Shown here: piece after piece, positions 11,686 through 22,645 of the stretch | Position numbering within the stretch: position 1 is the stretch's first letter | How the letters are laid out: each line of letters starts with the position of its first letter | DNA from: Cryptomeria japonica | Taxonomy: Eukaryota > Streptophyta > Pinopsida > Cupressales > Cupressaceae | NCBI RefSeq assembly: GCF_030272615.1 | Contig: NC_081415.1 | Coordinates: forward strand, 267,356,425-267,420,424 | Direction of reading: 5' to 3' | Length of the DNA stretch: 64,000 bases | The notes under the pieces: generated by a model | What the model was told of the DNA's origin: nothing | Databases searched by the model: none | The model's input: the letters and a program-made list of their open reading frames with translations, nothing else | Translations under genes and position numbers: made by a program

Positions 11686-12540
11686 TATTGGAGTTGAGAA
11701 AATACAACACCACAGGAGCCCAAATGATCTCTGCAAGCTGAAAAACCTGTTACAAGGAGAAGCAAGGAAGAAAATCACAGAAGGAACAAAAACACAGGAA
11801 AAATATGCTCCAAAAGATGAGAGCTCAATAATCTCCAAAAATGTATTGTCAATAATAATCCTTCTTCATACAATGAAAAGAAAGAACTCAACCTTTAATA
11901 GGTCAAGAAACCCTAAAAAGGGAAAACCTAGGTTTGCACATAATAATTAATAAAAGAATTAATTATTATGCACCTAAAGTTAGCTTAAGTGTAAAAGAGA
12001 TAAAGGGAACTTAAATAATTAAATAAATATTGTTTAATTAATCAAGGAAATACCCAAATACTCTAATAGTTTGTCCTGTTGGTTCTAATGCTTCCATGGT
12101 TCAATTGATCGGCTCTTTAGGCTTTGGTATTTTCATGCCATCTGTATCTTCAAGATTAGTGTTTGCCTTGTTTGCCATCTGATTCGAGTAGTGTCATTTG
12201 AGGGCACTCATACAGATCATAGTCTTCTCTACCTGGTCATGTTCTATTTCAGTGGAGGTTCTTTAGCACAGCAGTTATTCTTCGACAGAGTTTGCAGGTT
12301 CTTCATGCTTCAGTGGTAATCTTTTCCATCTCTTTTTGGAGTAGAGTTTTGTTCCCACGTGGTTTTCTCTATTTCTCCAGTTTATAGAGATTTCATTGTA
12401 TTTGGGTACCTAATCAGGCCTTGTTGCCGAGACCCATCTTTATTAATTTCCATAGTTGTTCTAGGTTTTAGCTTCTCCCTAAGTCTAGCTTAAGAGGGGG
12501 TGTTAGAGTATTCGGGTATTTAATTGATTAATTAAACAAT
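11686..12540. mobile_element. Rearranged, partly inverted copia-type fragment inside the chromovirus
   Basis: Two pieces related to the non-autonomous element at 16969-19536 lie in opposite orientations. 11686-12068 is a whole LTR in minus orientation, homologous to 16969-17338 and 19168-19536. It abuts, at its U3 end, 12069-12488, which is the plus-oriented 3' part of the interior (homologous to the reverse complement of about 17350-17838). A polypurine tract CTTAAGAGGGGG (12489-12500) and the first 40 bp of a plus-oriented LTR (12501-12540) follow. No target-site duplication was found. The joint at the exact LTR terminus suggests self-integration before or during insertion (inference). Confidence 0.8.
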
Positions 12541-12693
12541 CACAACAAGGTCTGCATTCCCATGCACTCCACCATTCCTAGTTCCTCTTCGCACAATCTT
12601 TTATGCCAGTCCTTTGTAGCTGCAGGTCAGATCCACATTCCACAACCCTACAACAAAATTCTCAAGACAACGCAAACTCTGGAATGAAAACTC

Positions 12694-12705
12694 GCTCTGA
12701 TACCA
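12694..12705 (-). other. Primer-binding site of the chromovirus
   Basis: Reads TGGTATCAGAGC on the minus strand, the standard initiator tRNA-Met primer site, two bases from the 5' LTR at 12708. Confidence 0.9.
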
Positions 12706-12707
12706 CT

Positions 12708-13491
12708 TGAAGTAGTCACTGGTTAAGGGCGACCTCAAAGAGATCAGTTCAAACCAATCAACAAGAGTAAACACAATGGAAACACAAAGAATGATGGAGG
12801 CAATGCAGAATAGATTGTATTATTACATGAAAACTGATTACAACCAACCAGTAACAACCGGGTTATAGAAATTGGCTCACAGGCCTGCTAGAACATGCTC
12901 AAATACAAGAACATGTCACAATCGAGACCTCAAATCTTAAGATCTATCTTCTATGTTCTATCTAACTTCTTGATTACATTCTGATTCTCTATTACAATGA
13001 TTTATACGATCCAAGTGGATCTAGTCAGCCCAAAAAAGGGATCAAAACTCGAAGAACAAGACCTAACATGCAAAACCAACAAGGTTAGCCTCCGCCAAAG
13101 AAATTCCTTTAGAAAATTGAAAGGATGAAGAGTAGATCATGGGAAAAGGTCAGCCACATACCAAGGAACATCATAATCAATTCTCAAGGCTTCACAAGCT
13201 ATGAAAGGGATCCGGTAGATCACCAAAGCAAATAGGTCTAGGCAACCAGTAATAGGAAATTGTCTCAAAAACCGGTAGTGATAACTTACCAAAAAATGAT
13301 CCAAATGTTCCACGGTTTGGGAATAATGAAGAAGATTAGGTCTTCAAGCAAAATCCAACTCCATAGGATCTGGCGAGCCAAATCTAGGACACTGAGAAAT
13401 AAATGTTGAAACTACAAATAGAAAGAAAAACAAAAAGGAAATATTTTTGGTTGATGAAAGATTGCTATGAACAGGGGATGCTCCTGCATCA
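12708..13491 (-). repeat. 5' LTR of the chromovirus
   Basis: Starts TGAAGTAGTCACT beside the primer site and ends GCATCA before the target-site duplication GTAAG (13492-13496). It is homologous along its length to 6381-7185, with many substitutions and small indels. Confidence 0.92.
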
Positions 13492-15096
13492 GTAAGGCTA
13501 TGATTTTGGCATATGTTGTTCATGTTCTTGGAGATTATTATTTGATGTATAACCTTGGTTATTTGGTTACGATGTATTGATATCCCATGTTTATGTGATG
13601 TGCATTTTTATCACCCTAAGGTCTAGGTGTATGCTAGGGGGAGTGAGCTTCCAAGTGAGTGACTGGGGTCATGGTGAGTAGACAACCAGGTTACCCAGGT
13701 TCTAGACTGCCAGAATATCTCATTGGGAGTTTATCTTATAATCAAGTGATAATTTGAATTAATTGATTTTAGTTGGGTTAACTACTAGTTTAATTCACCA
13801 TAATAAGATAAGAAATGGATTTGTTGCCTCAACGCATGTCCCTAGGGTATTTATAGTGATCTAGGAATGGTTGAGAAGACCTTGGTGATCCAGGTAAGCT
13901 AATCTCCCTTACTCCTTAAAGGTTGAGATGGCTCTGCATTGGCATTGTGGATGTCGAGATGGGTTCCTAGGTTCTCATCATGATTTCATGTGATGATAGT
14001 CCTTCCCTACATGTAGATCCTAGCACCTTGAGTCTTGATTTTGTGAGAAGCCTCTAGAGGTCTTATGTTTTATTGAGCTTTGCTTTATCCACGTGATGTG
14101 TGGAGTGTTATCCTTTGGTTGTTAGGTGTTATCCTAGATCTAGACTGTGTGTGGGATCTTGTGTCATCTCCTAGCATGGGGGCAGTTCCACATGGATCCA
14201 CATGGTCAGGTGGTTTGATGCCCTCTTTCATTGGGATATTCTTCATTGGATGCTCGTGTGTGGATGTGGATTCTTATCTCTTCAGCTTAAGGATGGATAC
14301 TTGTAACATATTGATGTATATGATTCATATGGCATATGTGTGTGTATAATTCATGATGTAATTATATTTGTAGTTGAGAGTTATGCTCCTTGATGTAAAT
14401 GGTTGATGTATATGTAGATGATCTTATTAGGTCATGATCATAATACTTGTAAGAGAATGTAATGTTGTATCATGTTGTATCTTGGATAATGCTCATTAAA
14501 GGAGTTGGTTTTATGGATATGCATTCAGTGGTATGTGAATGTCTATGATGATTAAGGAGATGGATTAGTATTGTGGTAATTAGTATTGGAAATGGAATAA
14601 TGATGTTAGGATGTTGAATAAGTGACTGGGATTGGGAACATTTGATATTGGTGCTTTAAAATGAATCTTAAGGGGTCCAATGGTATTTACAATACTAATG
14701 AATAGAATCATGATAGATAGGCTATTGAGGTATCTTATGTATGCATGTAAAGAGAAATGTTAGTTGAGTTAGAATACTTTAGATTATGATGGTAATTATG
14801 ATGTTATGCTTTTGTAGATATATTCTTGATGTGACTATGTTTTGTGGATAGACTGTAAGTAATGACGTTGAGATACCCCAGGAAAGGTTAATTATAGAGT
14901 TGTGTTTATTTCCGCTTGCGTATAGTGCTTTTATGTTTATGTTTATGATGGAAAACATGTATATCTTGTTAATAGATGTTAAATGTATATGAGTAGTTAG
15001 TGTTATAAGTGGCATTAGAAGATGTTTTTAAAAAAAATATATCTATTTTCATGATAGTTAATTATATTTCTCTAGGATATTTTGGCGGGCATTACA

Positions 15097-16018
15097 CCAA
15101 AACCTTGTCGGAGCCCAAAGCAAAACTCATAACTTTAAAAATGCTTCATCTTTTCACAAACAAAATTTCTCAAAGACTTGTAAGAATGAAGAGAGATTTA
15201 AAAACCCCTTTTAGAGCCCAATAAGGTTTTTGAAATGCACTAAAGTATCAATCAACTTTTAAAGCCGTTATATTCAAATTTAGCACCCACGAAGGTTGTG
15301 AGAACCACTTGAAAGCCCAACAAGTGTTATGTACATGGGAAAGAAAAAGTTTATTTATTTTTTTGTAATTGATTTTAAAGAAGAAGTTATGAAAAATCTC
15401 CCTTGATTATTTATTGTATATTTTTCATCATACAGGAGGGGGAGTGGTTTAGTGCTATTCAGTTTTAGAAGAAGATTTTTTTTTACATGGGAGTGGGCAA
15501 GCTTGTGAGCTTTTTCAGTTTCTTAAAAAAGTTGAAATAAAGAATTGACTTGTGAAGCTTAGGTGCTATCTATGTTGGTTCTAAAATTATTGTTCTTGTG
15601 AGTGCAATAATGGTTTTTAGTTCATTTAATCTTTACGCGTTAGTTTATATTCAAAATCATTTACATTGGAAAATTAATCTTCAAATGGTATATTAGTTTG
15701 TGAACTGGTTATTATTTTGAAACTAAAATTGTATTTTATCAAGCATGCACAACCAAATTTTTGAAGCTATATCATTCAAAGTCATTTTATTCATTTGTGC
15801 TCTTGGCTTTTTTTTCTTTATGGTTAAAAGCATATCCATTTAGAAACTCAAATTTAATAATTTGAGGAAATTTTACCTCTATAATTTAGTGGAAGATTGC
15901 TAACTTAATAGTGATCTCTCTAACTATTTGTTTGTTTGTTATTTCTTATCGAGCAATTTAGGGTCGTTTTTGAGGTACAAGTACAACAAAAAATCTATTT
16001 ACCAAAAATTGGAAGGTC
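15097..16018. other. Right half of the repeat array, then gene-poor retroelement tail
   Basis: 15097-15330 continues the ACAAGGTT-type array of 4395-4860. At 15434-15444 the purine run AGGAGGGGGAG resembles a polypurine tract and could mark the 3' LTR boundary of the old gypsy element, but the sequence after it shows no similarity by eye to the stretch before the 1387 primer site. 15445-16018 is AT-rich with no gene seen. Confidence 0.35.
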
Positions 16019-16968
16019 ATGCTTGTTGGAATTATTGTCATTGATGTCAAAGCAATTATTCACAATCATATTGTCAAAGGTGAGATGATAAATTGTTGTT
16101 GATGTCAAAGACATTTGAACAATATTGTATGAAGAAAAAAGGTCACTAACTCAAGTAAATAATGCAATCAAAAGACTAAAATAAAATTTTATGAGCGTTA
16201 AAGAATGTTGGTCCACTCCTTCTTCAAGTTGACGCCCTCCAATATAGAATATGAATTAAATTAATATTATCATTTTAGTCGACCTCCTTTGAAAAATAGT
16301 AATGAAACTAATATTAATGAGAAGAGATAAAGTTTAATGCAGTGATTTAATATTAATGAGTAGAGATAAAGGTTAAAGCAATGATTCTATATAAATATTG
16401 AAAGGTGGTGCCCAAGTCTAATTCATCCAAGTAAAGAAGTCGATGCACATTCTAAATGCAACAATTAAGAAGAATACAAAAGCAATGATTAACAAATCCT
16501 CATAAGGCATCATTTAAGACTAAAGGGAATGTTGGCGTTAAAAGGGACACCTCTCTTTGAATAATCAACTTCTCCACAAAGACACCCCTTTTCCAAAAGG
16601 TATGAGAAGGTATAAAGGGAGAATGAGAAGTGTGGTTGAAATGAGAAAGTTTTATCATCCAAAGACAACATATTAAGGAGATAGAAGTGTGGAGTTGTGA
16701 AGATACAAAAAGAGGTCTATCCATAGTGCGTGAAGATCAATCAAAATAAAATATATGAAAGAGAATCAAGAAAAATATTCATAAAGAGGGAAATAAACAT
16801 ATCAATGAACAAATGTGGAGATATATCAATAAACAGTTGGAAGGATAGGAGGGTGGTCATGGAGGACATTTCATTTGAAATAAGTGAGGAAGTTATTGCA
16901 CAGGCTACGGGTCTCTCTACTGAAGGCAGGAAATGGAAGAAAACTAGCAGGGTTGCGGATGAAAACAA

Positions 16969-17338
16969 TATGAGAGTTGAGAAATACAACACCATAGGAG
17001 CCCAAAAGATCTCTGCAAGCTGAAATAAATCTGTCACAAGGAGAAGCAAGGAAGCAACAACAGAAAAACAAATACACAGAAAAATATGCTCAAAAAGATG
17101 AGAGCTCAATATTCACCAAATGTGTAATGTGATAATCCATGATACAAAGAAAAGAATTAACCTCTAATAGGTCAAGAAACTCTAAAAGGGAAAACCCTAG
17201 GTTTGCACATAATAATTAATAAAAGAATTAATTATTATGCACATAAAGTTAGCTTAAATGTAAAAGAGATAAAGGGAACTTAATTAATTAAACAAATATT
17301 GTTTAATTTATCAAGTAAAGACCCGATTACTCTAACAC
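16969..17338 (-). repeat. 3' LTR of the short copia-type element
   Basis: Homologous to 19168-19536 and to 11686-12068. On the plus strand it ends CTCTAACA, the reverse of the TGTTAGAG start. ORFs through it (16730-17109) are reflections of the LTR sequence. Confidence 0.92.
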
Positions 17339-17350
17339 CCCCCTTAAGCT

Positions 17351-18371
17351 AGACTTAGGGAGAAGTTAAAACCTAGAACAACTACTAAAAGTAGGAAAGA
17401 TGGGTCCCGACAACAAGGCCTGATCAGGTACCCAAATACAACCAAATCTCTATGAACCAGAGAAATAGAGAAAACCACGTGGGAAAAAAAAACTCTACTC
17501 CAAACAGAGATGGAAAAGCAAGTGAAGGACTGAAAAAAGCCTCCAAACAAGAATGTTCCAAAAAGATAGGAACAAGAGAAGATCAGAAGAATCACTGAAG
17601 CATGAAGAACCTGCAAACATCGTCGAAGAATAACTGTTGATCTGAAGAACCTACATTAAAATAGAACATGACCAAGTAGAGAAGATTGTAATCTGTATGA
17701 GTGCCCTCAAATGACACTACTCGAATCAAAAGGCAAACAAAGGCAAACAACTGAACTTGAAGATACAGATGGCATGCGAAACCAAAGCCTAAAGATTTGT
17801 TCAATCAAATCACAGAAGCATTAGAACCAACAGGACAAACCTCCCCATAATGCTGAAGAGGGAGAGGGACAGGTACACTGAAAAGAACGACCAACAAGAA
17901 CTTCACGATGAAGAACCAAGAACATCGAAGGCGCAGAGAAAGTACATAGTGTCATGGAAGGAACACTCACTGGACAAAGGTAGATGGCAAACAACAGGCA
18001 AACATCAACCCCCCCATGACACTTTATAATGTAGTGCTAGTACAATAAGGCACAGGATGTGCAAGATCCCAAGTAAACAATGTAGGATGACACTTTATCT
18101 CAGTGTGTTTGCATAAAAGAAGTTACAATGATAAGAATAATGGAAAGAGAAAGAACAACCAAAACTGAGACATTCTACTTAGAGAAGAGATCCCAAGACC
18201 TGAAACAACTAAGATATTTACCAAAGTGCTGAAAAGAAAAAAAATGAATTAAATATTCTTGGAAGTGCAAAAATGAGACCCCACTTTGACTGGAAAAAAG
18301 TACAATCAAACAAAAAAATTGAAAAAAATTCTAACACCACGAGGTACAGCTTGGAACGAGATTTCCGACGC
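17351..18371 (-). other. 3' interior of the short copia-type element, no coding domain
   Basis: Non-coding by inspection: the ORFs at 17344-17616 and 17592-17804 (minus) are Phe/Ser/Val-rich and match no retroelement protein. The part 17350-17838 has a diverged copy in inverted orientation at 12069-12488, showing that it is a conserved piece of this element family and not unique filler. Confidence 0.6.
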
Positions 18372-18968
18372 CTATTTGTTTTTAAAAAAATGACTCTGTT
18401 TGCCCAAGTTATGACAAAAAAACCAACCGGGTGGTTGTCTGGTGGCAGGCGGGTGGAGGTGGCCTATGGGCGGCGCTCTGGTGGTGGGTAGGTGGCGCAG
18501 CGATGGCCGACGGGGAGAGTCAGGCTTCCGACGGGCACGGGTGCAGCGTGGGAGGTGACAAGGAGGCCAGTGAGCGACGGAGCATAGGCAGGGCGACGGG
18601 GCTGCTGTGGCAGTCGGCGGGGGCCGACGGTGGCAATCGGTGAGGAGGGCGTCGATGGAGGCTACGGAGGCAGCCAATGAGGAGGGCGTTGATGAGGGCT
18701 GGTGGGGACCGGAGGCCGATGATGACAAGGGCCGGAGGGGCCCCGCTCTGACAGTCCTGTGGCAGCCAGGGGGGCCCACAATACGTTGCGTAAACCCCAA
18801 ATTTTGATTTTTTGAAAAAAAAATAAAATAAAAATCATTCGGCCTCCATGCCATAAAAAGGCATTTTTTATTTTTTATTTTTTTTGAAACAAAAATTCTC
18901 GAACTGCGTGGCAGGGTCGTACGCCCTGGTACTGGAGAAAAAAATACCCCCAGAGGATCATGAGTCAA
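18372..18968 (-). other. GC-rich block with a 198-codon Pro/Ser/Arg-rich ORF in gag position
   Basis: Between AT-rich flanks, 18420-18790 is strongly GC-rich, unlike the rest of the element. On the element's sense strand it is open for 198 codons (18372-18968), placed where gag would stand. The product is low-complexity (stretches such as HRRPPPTATAAPSP) with no known domain, and the opposite strand is also largely open. It may be captured host DNA or simply GC-rich filler; coding status is doubtful. Confidence 0.4.
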
Positions 18969-19155
18969 AACAAGTCAATTTTTATATAACCATAGGGTTT
19001 TTTGGGCCTTCTGAGCATGATGGTGAGGTTTGTTTAGGCCCAAAGTGCTCAGAAAAAGGCCTATCCCTAGGTGCATAAAAAACTTCTGAAAAAACCCCAG
19101 ATTTGCTTCCAATGCAAAAAATCTCAAAACAAGAATAGATAGCCGCAGATTTGAA

Positions 19156-19167
19156 GCTCTGATACCA
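19156..19167 (-). other. Primer-binding site of the short copia-type element
   Basis: Reads TGGTATCAGAGC on the minus strand, matching initiator tRNA-Met, and directly abuts the 5' LTR at 19168. Confidence 0.92.
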
Positions 19168-19536
19168 TGTGAGAGTTGAGAAATACAACACCACAGGAGC
19201 CCAAAGAATCTCTGCAAGCTGAAATAAACCTGTTACAAGGAGAAGCAAGGAACCAACAACAAAAAAACAAATACACAAAAAAATATGCTCAAAAAGATGA
19301 GAGCTCAATATTCACCAAATGTGTAATGTGATAATCCATGATACAAAGAAAAGAATTAACCTCTAATAGGTCAAGAAACCCTAAAAGGGAAAACCCTAGG
19401 TTTGCACATAATAATTAATAAAATAATTAATTATTATGCACCTAAAGTTAGCTTAAGTGTAAAAGAGATAAAGGGAACTTAAATAATTAAACAACTGTTG
19501 TTTAATTAATCAAGTAAAGACCCAATTACTCTAACA
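19168..19536 (-). repeat. 5' LTR of the short copia-type element
   Basis: 369 bp, TGTGAGAG..CTCTAACA on the plus strand, highly similar to 16969-17338; followed by the target-site duplication AACAA. Confidence 0.92.
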
Positions 19537-21004
19537 AACAACATGAACTGCTTCTTCAAAAAGGGCGAGGAACAGGCCAGAATGCGTGGGGGTTTCAACA
19601 GGGAATGTTTACCCTACCTGTGGGATCAGGTTTGCAAAATCATAATGAAATATTTCACCCTCTAGGGAAGGTATGGTGTTTTCTACTATTATCACTTCTC
19701 GTTGCTCAATCACTTTCACAACCATGACACCATTTCTTTTCCTTTCTTTTTGTTGCATGCTCTTGAGTTTACTGTCAATGATGTCCATAATTGTATGAAT
19801 CAAGAGGGTAATTTTTCCATCCTCCACCAGGGGCTGATGTTTAGGCTTTACAATTTTCACAAGGCCCTTTGCCCCCCTAAACCTTTCTCGGTTCAACCCA
19901 CCCCCTCCATTTTGGGCCCCCCTGAAGGCTCTAGAAAAGGCCTCAAAAACTCTTCAAAAAAGCCGATGACTCCTTGTCAATCCCCTAACCAAGTCCCCCC
20001 TGCTCCCTCAAAATTGGGGAAAAAAATAAAAGCAACCCTTCTGCTACGAAACCCACCTCCAATAAACCCAAAAAGGAGCCCAAAATCTTCCTTGTTGAGT
20101 CTGATGCGGAGGAGGGTATCACCCCGCGTAGATCCCACAGAAACAAACCTCGGATGAAGCAAATCGTCATGAGAAATAATTATGCTAATGAAGAAGACGA
20201 TGATTATGAGAAAGTGGAAAGTGAGAAGGGGGAGGAGGAATTGGAGGCTACGAAGGGCTCAGATTCCTCCAATTTGGGCACTAACATCCCTGACTCGGAA
20301 ACCATCAAGGAGGATATCAAGAACACCTCCCCTCATTCTAACACTTCCCTACCCCACACCTCTGAGGGGGATGGTAGACATTCTGATGGTGGGAAGACTG
20401 TTGCTGAAGAAGGGGAGAAGGAAGAGGTGATGTGGTGTTCGGGTTGCAGTGCTATCTCTGAAGATTTAAATGTGTTAAGAAAAAGCTGGAGCACCTAGTG
20501 GAGTCCTATGTCAACAAAATTGGTAAATTCATTGTCAAAGTGATGCACTCGTCAACTACCTCTCTGTGCTTGCTCCACCAGGATAAGGCTGATACGGACA
20601 GGGTGGAAAGCGACACCACTAAGGAACTGTTCCAGTTCCTGGCTGATGACCGGATAGAGCTTATACTCTCTAAGCACATGGGTGATTATAATTAGGTTGT
20701 ATGGTTGGTTCTCTTCCTTTTTGCTATAGTTTTTGTCACTAGAACGCCTGGTTCCATGGTAATATTGCTACTATTAACAATTTTTATAGTATTGACATTT
20801 TGATGGTTTAATGTTGGTTATGGCGCTTGTTGGACGAGATTGGTTTCGATCTCGAGTTATCCAATAGCGGCAGACAGTTTTTGTTTTTGATTACTAGAGT
20901 AGGGAATGGTTGACCGTCGCTTGTCTGCGGTGTGTGTGCTGGTAGTGCTTTTTTCTATTTCTTTCAGGTCAGCCCCCGATTTTGCTTGCTTTATGAAAAA
21001 AACA

Positions 21005-21400
21005 ATGTGGAGATATATGAAATATATTAAGATATATTAATGAGGAATATATAAGACCCCTTAAAAGAGATATATGTATGGATAAAATAAATATATAATA
21101 TAAATATAAAGATCATTCAAACTAATTATGGATCATGCATGAGTGAAATTTTATGGAGATTTGAGGAAAGTATAGGAAATTTTGTGAAGAAGAGTATATA
21201 TGAATAAGAAGACATGTGGAGGTATATTAATGAAGAATATATAAGATTCTTTAAAGAGATATGTGTTATGGATAAAATAAATATATAATATAAATATAAA
21301 GATCATTCAAATTAATTATGGATCATGCATGAGTGAAAGTTTATGGAGATTTGATAAAAGTATAGGAAATTTTGTGAAGAGTATATGTGAATAAGATGAC
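21005..21400. repeat. Two tandem copies of a roughly 200-bp unit
   Basis: 21005-21213 and 21214-21400 are similar along their length: both start ATGTGGAG(A/G)TATAT, contain GGATCATGCATGAGTGAAA and end with a GAATAAGA(A/T)GAC-like string. The first copy begins at the retroposon target site, so the duplication belongs to the SIRE-like LTR and predates or adjoins that insertion. A stretch of 21800-22100 beyond holds no gene. Confidence 0.75.
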
Positions 21401-22105
21401 TTTTACGAAGAAGAACAAATTGACTAACATCCATTGAAGAAGAAACATTTAGAAGGTGGAAGTTTGATTTTGGAAGTTGGTGCTTCTTAAAGAAGAGTTT
21501 GGTGTCTCTTCATAAGTCGGTGCTCAATTGTGGGTGTTGATGCCTATGAATTATGGGGATTGGTGTCTCTAGTAGGTTAGTGTTTATTAATTGAGAGGAT
21601 TGTTGTTTCCTATGGGTTTGTGCCAACAAAGTTTGTAAGAAAAGTTTATATAAGCAATATTTTATCACGGTTTTCTCCTTTTAGGGCTTCTATGTAAATT
21701 ATGTGTTATTCATATCATGCAATTGACGTTATGATTGTTAAGTTGAAAAAGTAAGATTATACGGATTCATCCCCTCTCCTCGATATAATCATGTGCTAGG
21801 CAATTCTCTCATACCACTCTAATGTCTATAATCATATTTTTCAATGATAATAACATTTTTGGAACATAAATAATAAAATTCACCAAATTTTAATACACCT
21901 CGACAACACAAATTAAACAAGTTAGTCAATACCCAACCTTGTACAAATTGAACCAAAAAATCTTGAAACATTTTATAATGATTTTCATATTATTTTTACA
22001 ATAAAAAAGAATGTCATGAGATATGGAGAGAGAAGGGTTTCTTGGAGGTGAGTTTCGTAGCAAAAGGGTTTCGGGTACCACTAATCATGCACTCCAAATA
22101 CACTT

Positions 22106-22645
22106 TATTAGAGTCACTGATGGACTCAATCTCCCAAGATCACCTGCAAAACCAAGATCAACCTTCTACAAGAGAGCAACAAAGAGGATGAAATGATAGA
22201 ATATGGTGCAATAATAAAATAATGATATTATCACACTCCAAATGATACAATATGGATCAACACTCCCTTGTATCGACTGAGCTGATATGTGATCAACTAG
22301 ATTAGCTCATAAGGGAGAGGTTGGTGTTGATTATATAGAAAAATGTGGGCACATAATTCCAAGAGGAATAATAACTCCCAAATAACCAAATTAGGTAGGA
22401 GTTGTGCCTACTTGGAAAATGCCAAACATGTGGCAAACCAACTTAGGTAGGGACAAACAAATAGTTATGGGGAGGTGGCAAATGCTTCCAAAAGAGGGTG
22501 TGATATTCAACCACCCAAATGTGGGTGTGAATGACAAATTCAAATGTAGGACTATGCCATGTGTCCTCATATAAACCATCCTAATATAACCTAAGTATGC
22601 TTAATAATGTGTAGGAAAAATAAATATAAAAATCCTACACTAACA
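22106..22645 (-). repeat. 3' LTR of the gag/protease-only element
   Basis: 540 bp ending CACTAACA on the plus strand; the terminal G of TG is A here (TATTAGAG), as in the short element's 3' LTR. Homologous to 26099-26624. Confidence 0.92.

Larger units (their letters stand above)
6381..13491 (-). mobile_element. Full-length Ty3/gypsy chromovirus, decayed
   Basis: A complete LTR retrotransposon on the minus strand, with two LTRs (5' LTR 12708-13491, 3' LTR 6381-7185), TG..CA ends and perfect 5-bp target-site duplications GTAAG at 6376-6380 and 13492-13496. Reading from high to low coordinates: primer site, gag, zinc knuckle and protease, RT, RNase H, integrase, chromodomain. That order defines Ty3/gypsy and the chromodomain places it among chromoviruses. 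It interrupts solo LTR B. The two LTRs differ at many sites, mostly transitions, so the insertion is old. Every coding domain carries stops, frameshifts or active-site losses, and gag is further interrupted by a foreign fragment at 11686-12540. Confidence 0.95.
4861..15096. mobile_element. Solo LTR B (about 3.1 kb) split by the chromovirus
   Basis: The left end reads TGTAGTGCCC and the right end GGGCATTACA, imperfect inverted ends of TG..CA type. Perfect 5-bp target-site duplications CCAAA flank it at 4856-4860 and 15097-15101. Removing the chromovirus (6381-13491 and one GTAAG copy) leaves 4861-6380 joined to 13497-15096, about 3.1 kb. No polyprotein motif, primer site or polypurine tract belongs to this layer, so it is a solo LTR of an unusually long-LTR element. 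Small ORFs in it (5526-5880, 14080-14349) are low-complexity or unsupported and are not called as genes. Confidence 0.78.
16969..19536 (-). mobile_element. Complete short non-autonomous copia-type LTR element (2.57 kb)
   Basis: Two LTRs of about 370 bp (3' LTR 16969-17338; 5' LTR 19168-19536) are flanked by perfect target-site duplications AACAA at 16964-16968 and 19537-19541. The primer site TGGTATCAGAGC (minus strand, 19156-19167) touches the 5' LTR. The tract AGCTTAAGGGGG (17339-17350) touches the 3' LTR. The interior is only 1.8 kb and contains no gag, protease, integrase, RT or RNase H motif, so it must have been moved in trans, as TRIM or LARD elements are. The 3' LTR terminus reads TA where TG is expected on the plus strand, a single G-to-A change. 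Confidence 0.92.
16827..20695 (+). pseudogene. Retroposed pseudogene of an unrecognised plant protein, split by an LTR element
   Basis: Coding sequence enters at the truncated 5' end (VVMEDISFEISEEVIAQATG, near 16855), stops at the TRIM insertion (16968) and resumes at 19542 in the same frame with MNCFFKKGEEQARMRGGF. Past an in-frame stop at 19663-19665 it continues through DTISFPFFLLHALEF and LHQGLMFRLYNFHKALCPP to a Pro/Lys-rich region. A frameshift between about 20000 and 20095 leads to an acidic tract (NEEDDDYEKVESEKGEEELE). A second frameshift near 20475 precedes the C-terminus ending HMGDYN at 20695. The family is unknown to me; the 'VIAQATGL..EG..WKK' block recalls uncharacterised proteins often attached to plant transposons, so it may be the extra ORF of a LINE rather than a host gene. 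Confidence 0.6.
16827..21003 (+). mobile_element. 5'-truncated retroposon (LINE-mobilised) with 15-bp target-site duplication
   Basis: The 15-bp sequence AATGTGGAGATATAT occurs at 16812-16826 and again, identical, at 21004-21018. Between them lies foreign, GC-richer DNA that starts abruptly in a coding region and ends with a short A tail (ATGAAAAAAAC, about 20993-21003). This is the mark of target-primed reverse transcription by a LINE, with 5' truncation. The inserted copy was later hit by the LTR element 16969-19536. The 3' non-coding part is about 20696-20992. Confidence 0.82.
16024..21790 (+). mobile_element. SIRE-like copia LTR, split by a retroposon; right end approximate
   Basis: It begins TGTTGGAATTATTGTCATTG followed by ATGTCAAAG, the start typical of SIRE/Maximus-type copia LTRs. 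It ends in the usual zone with 'GATTCATCCCC..' near 21775. Without the nested insertion (16827-21018) it is about 1.6 kb. It carries several TTGGTGY-type motifs at 21480-21600, as does the similar LTR at 57659-63416. A clean target-site duplication was not found (ATGCT precedes 16024; TGTGCT follows a CA near 21792), so the right end is uncertain. Solo LTR status is inferred. Confidence 0.6.

Noticed and set aside
15434-16018. Possible 3' LTR of the old gypsy element after the purine run at 15434
   Set aside because: No similarity by eye to the sequence preceding the 1387 primer site.
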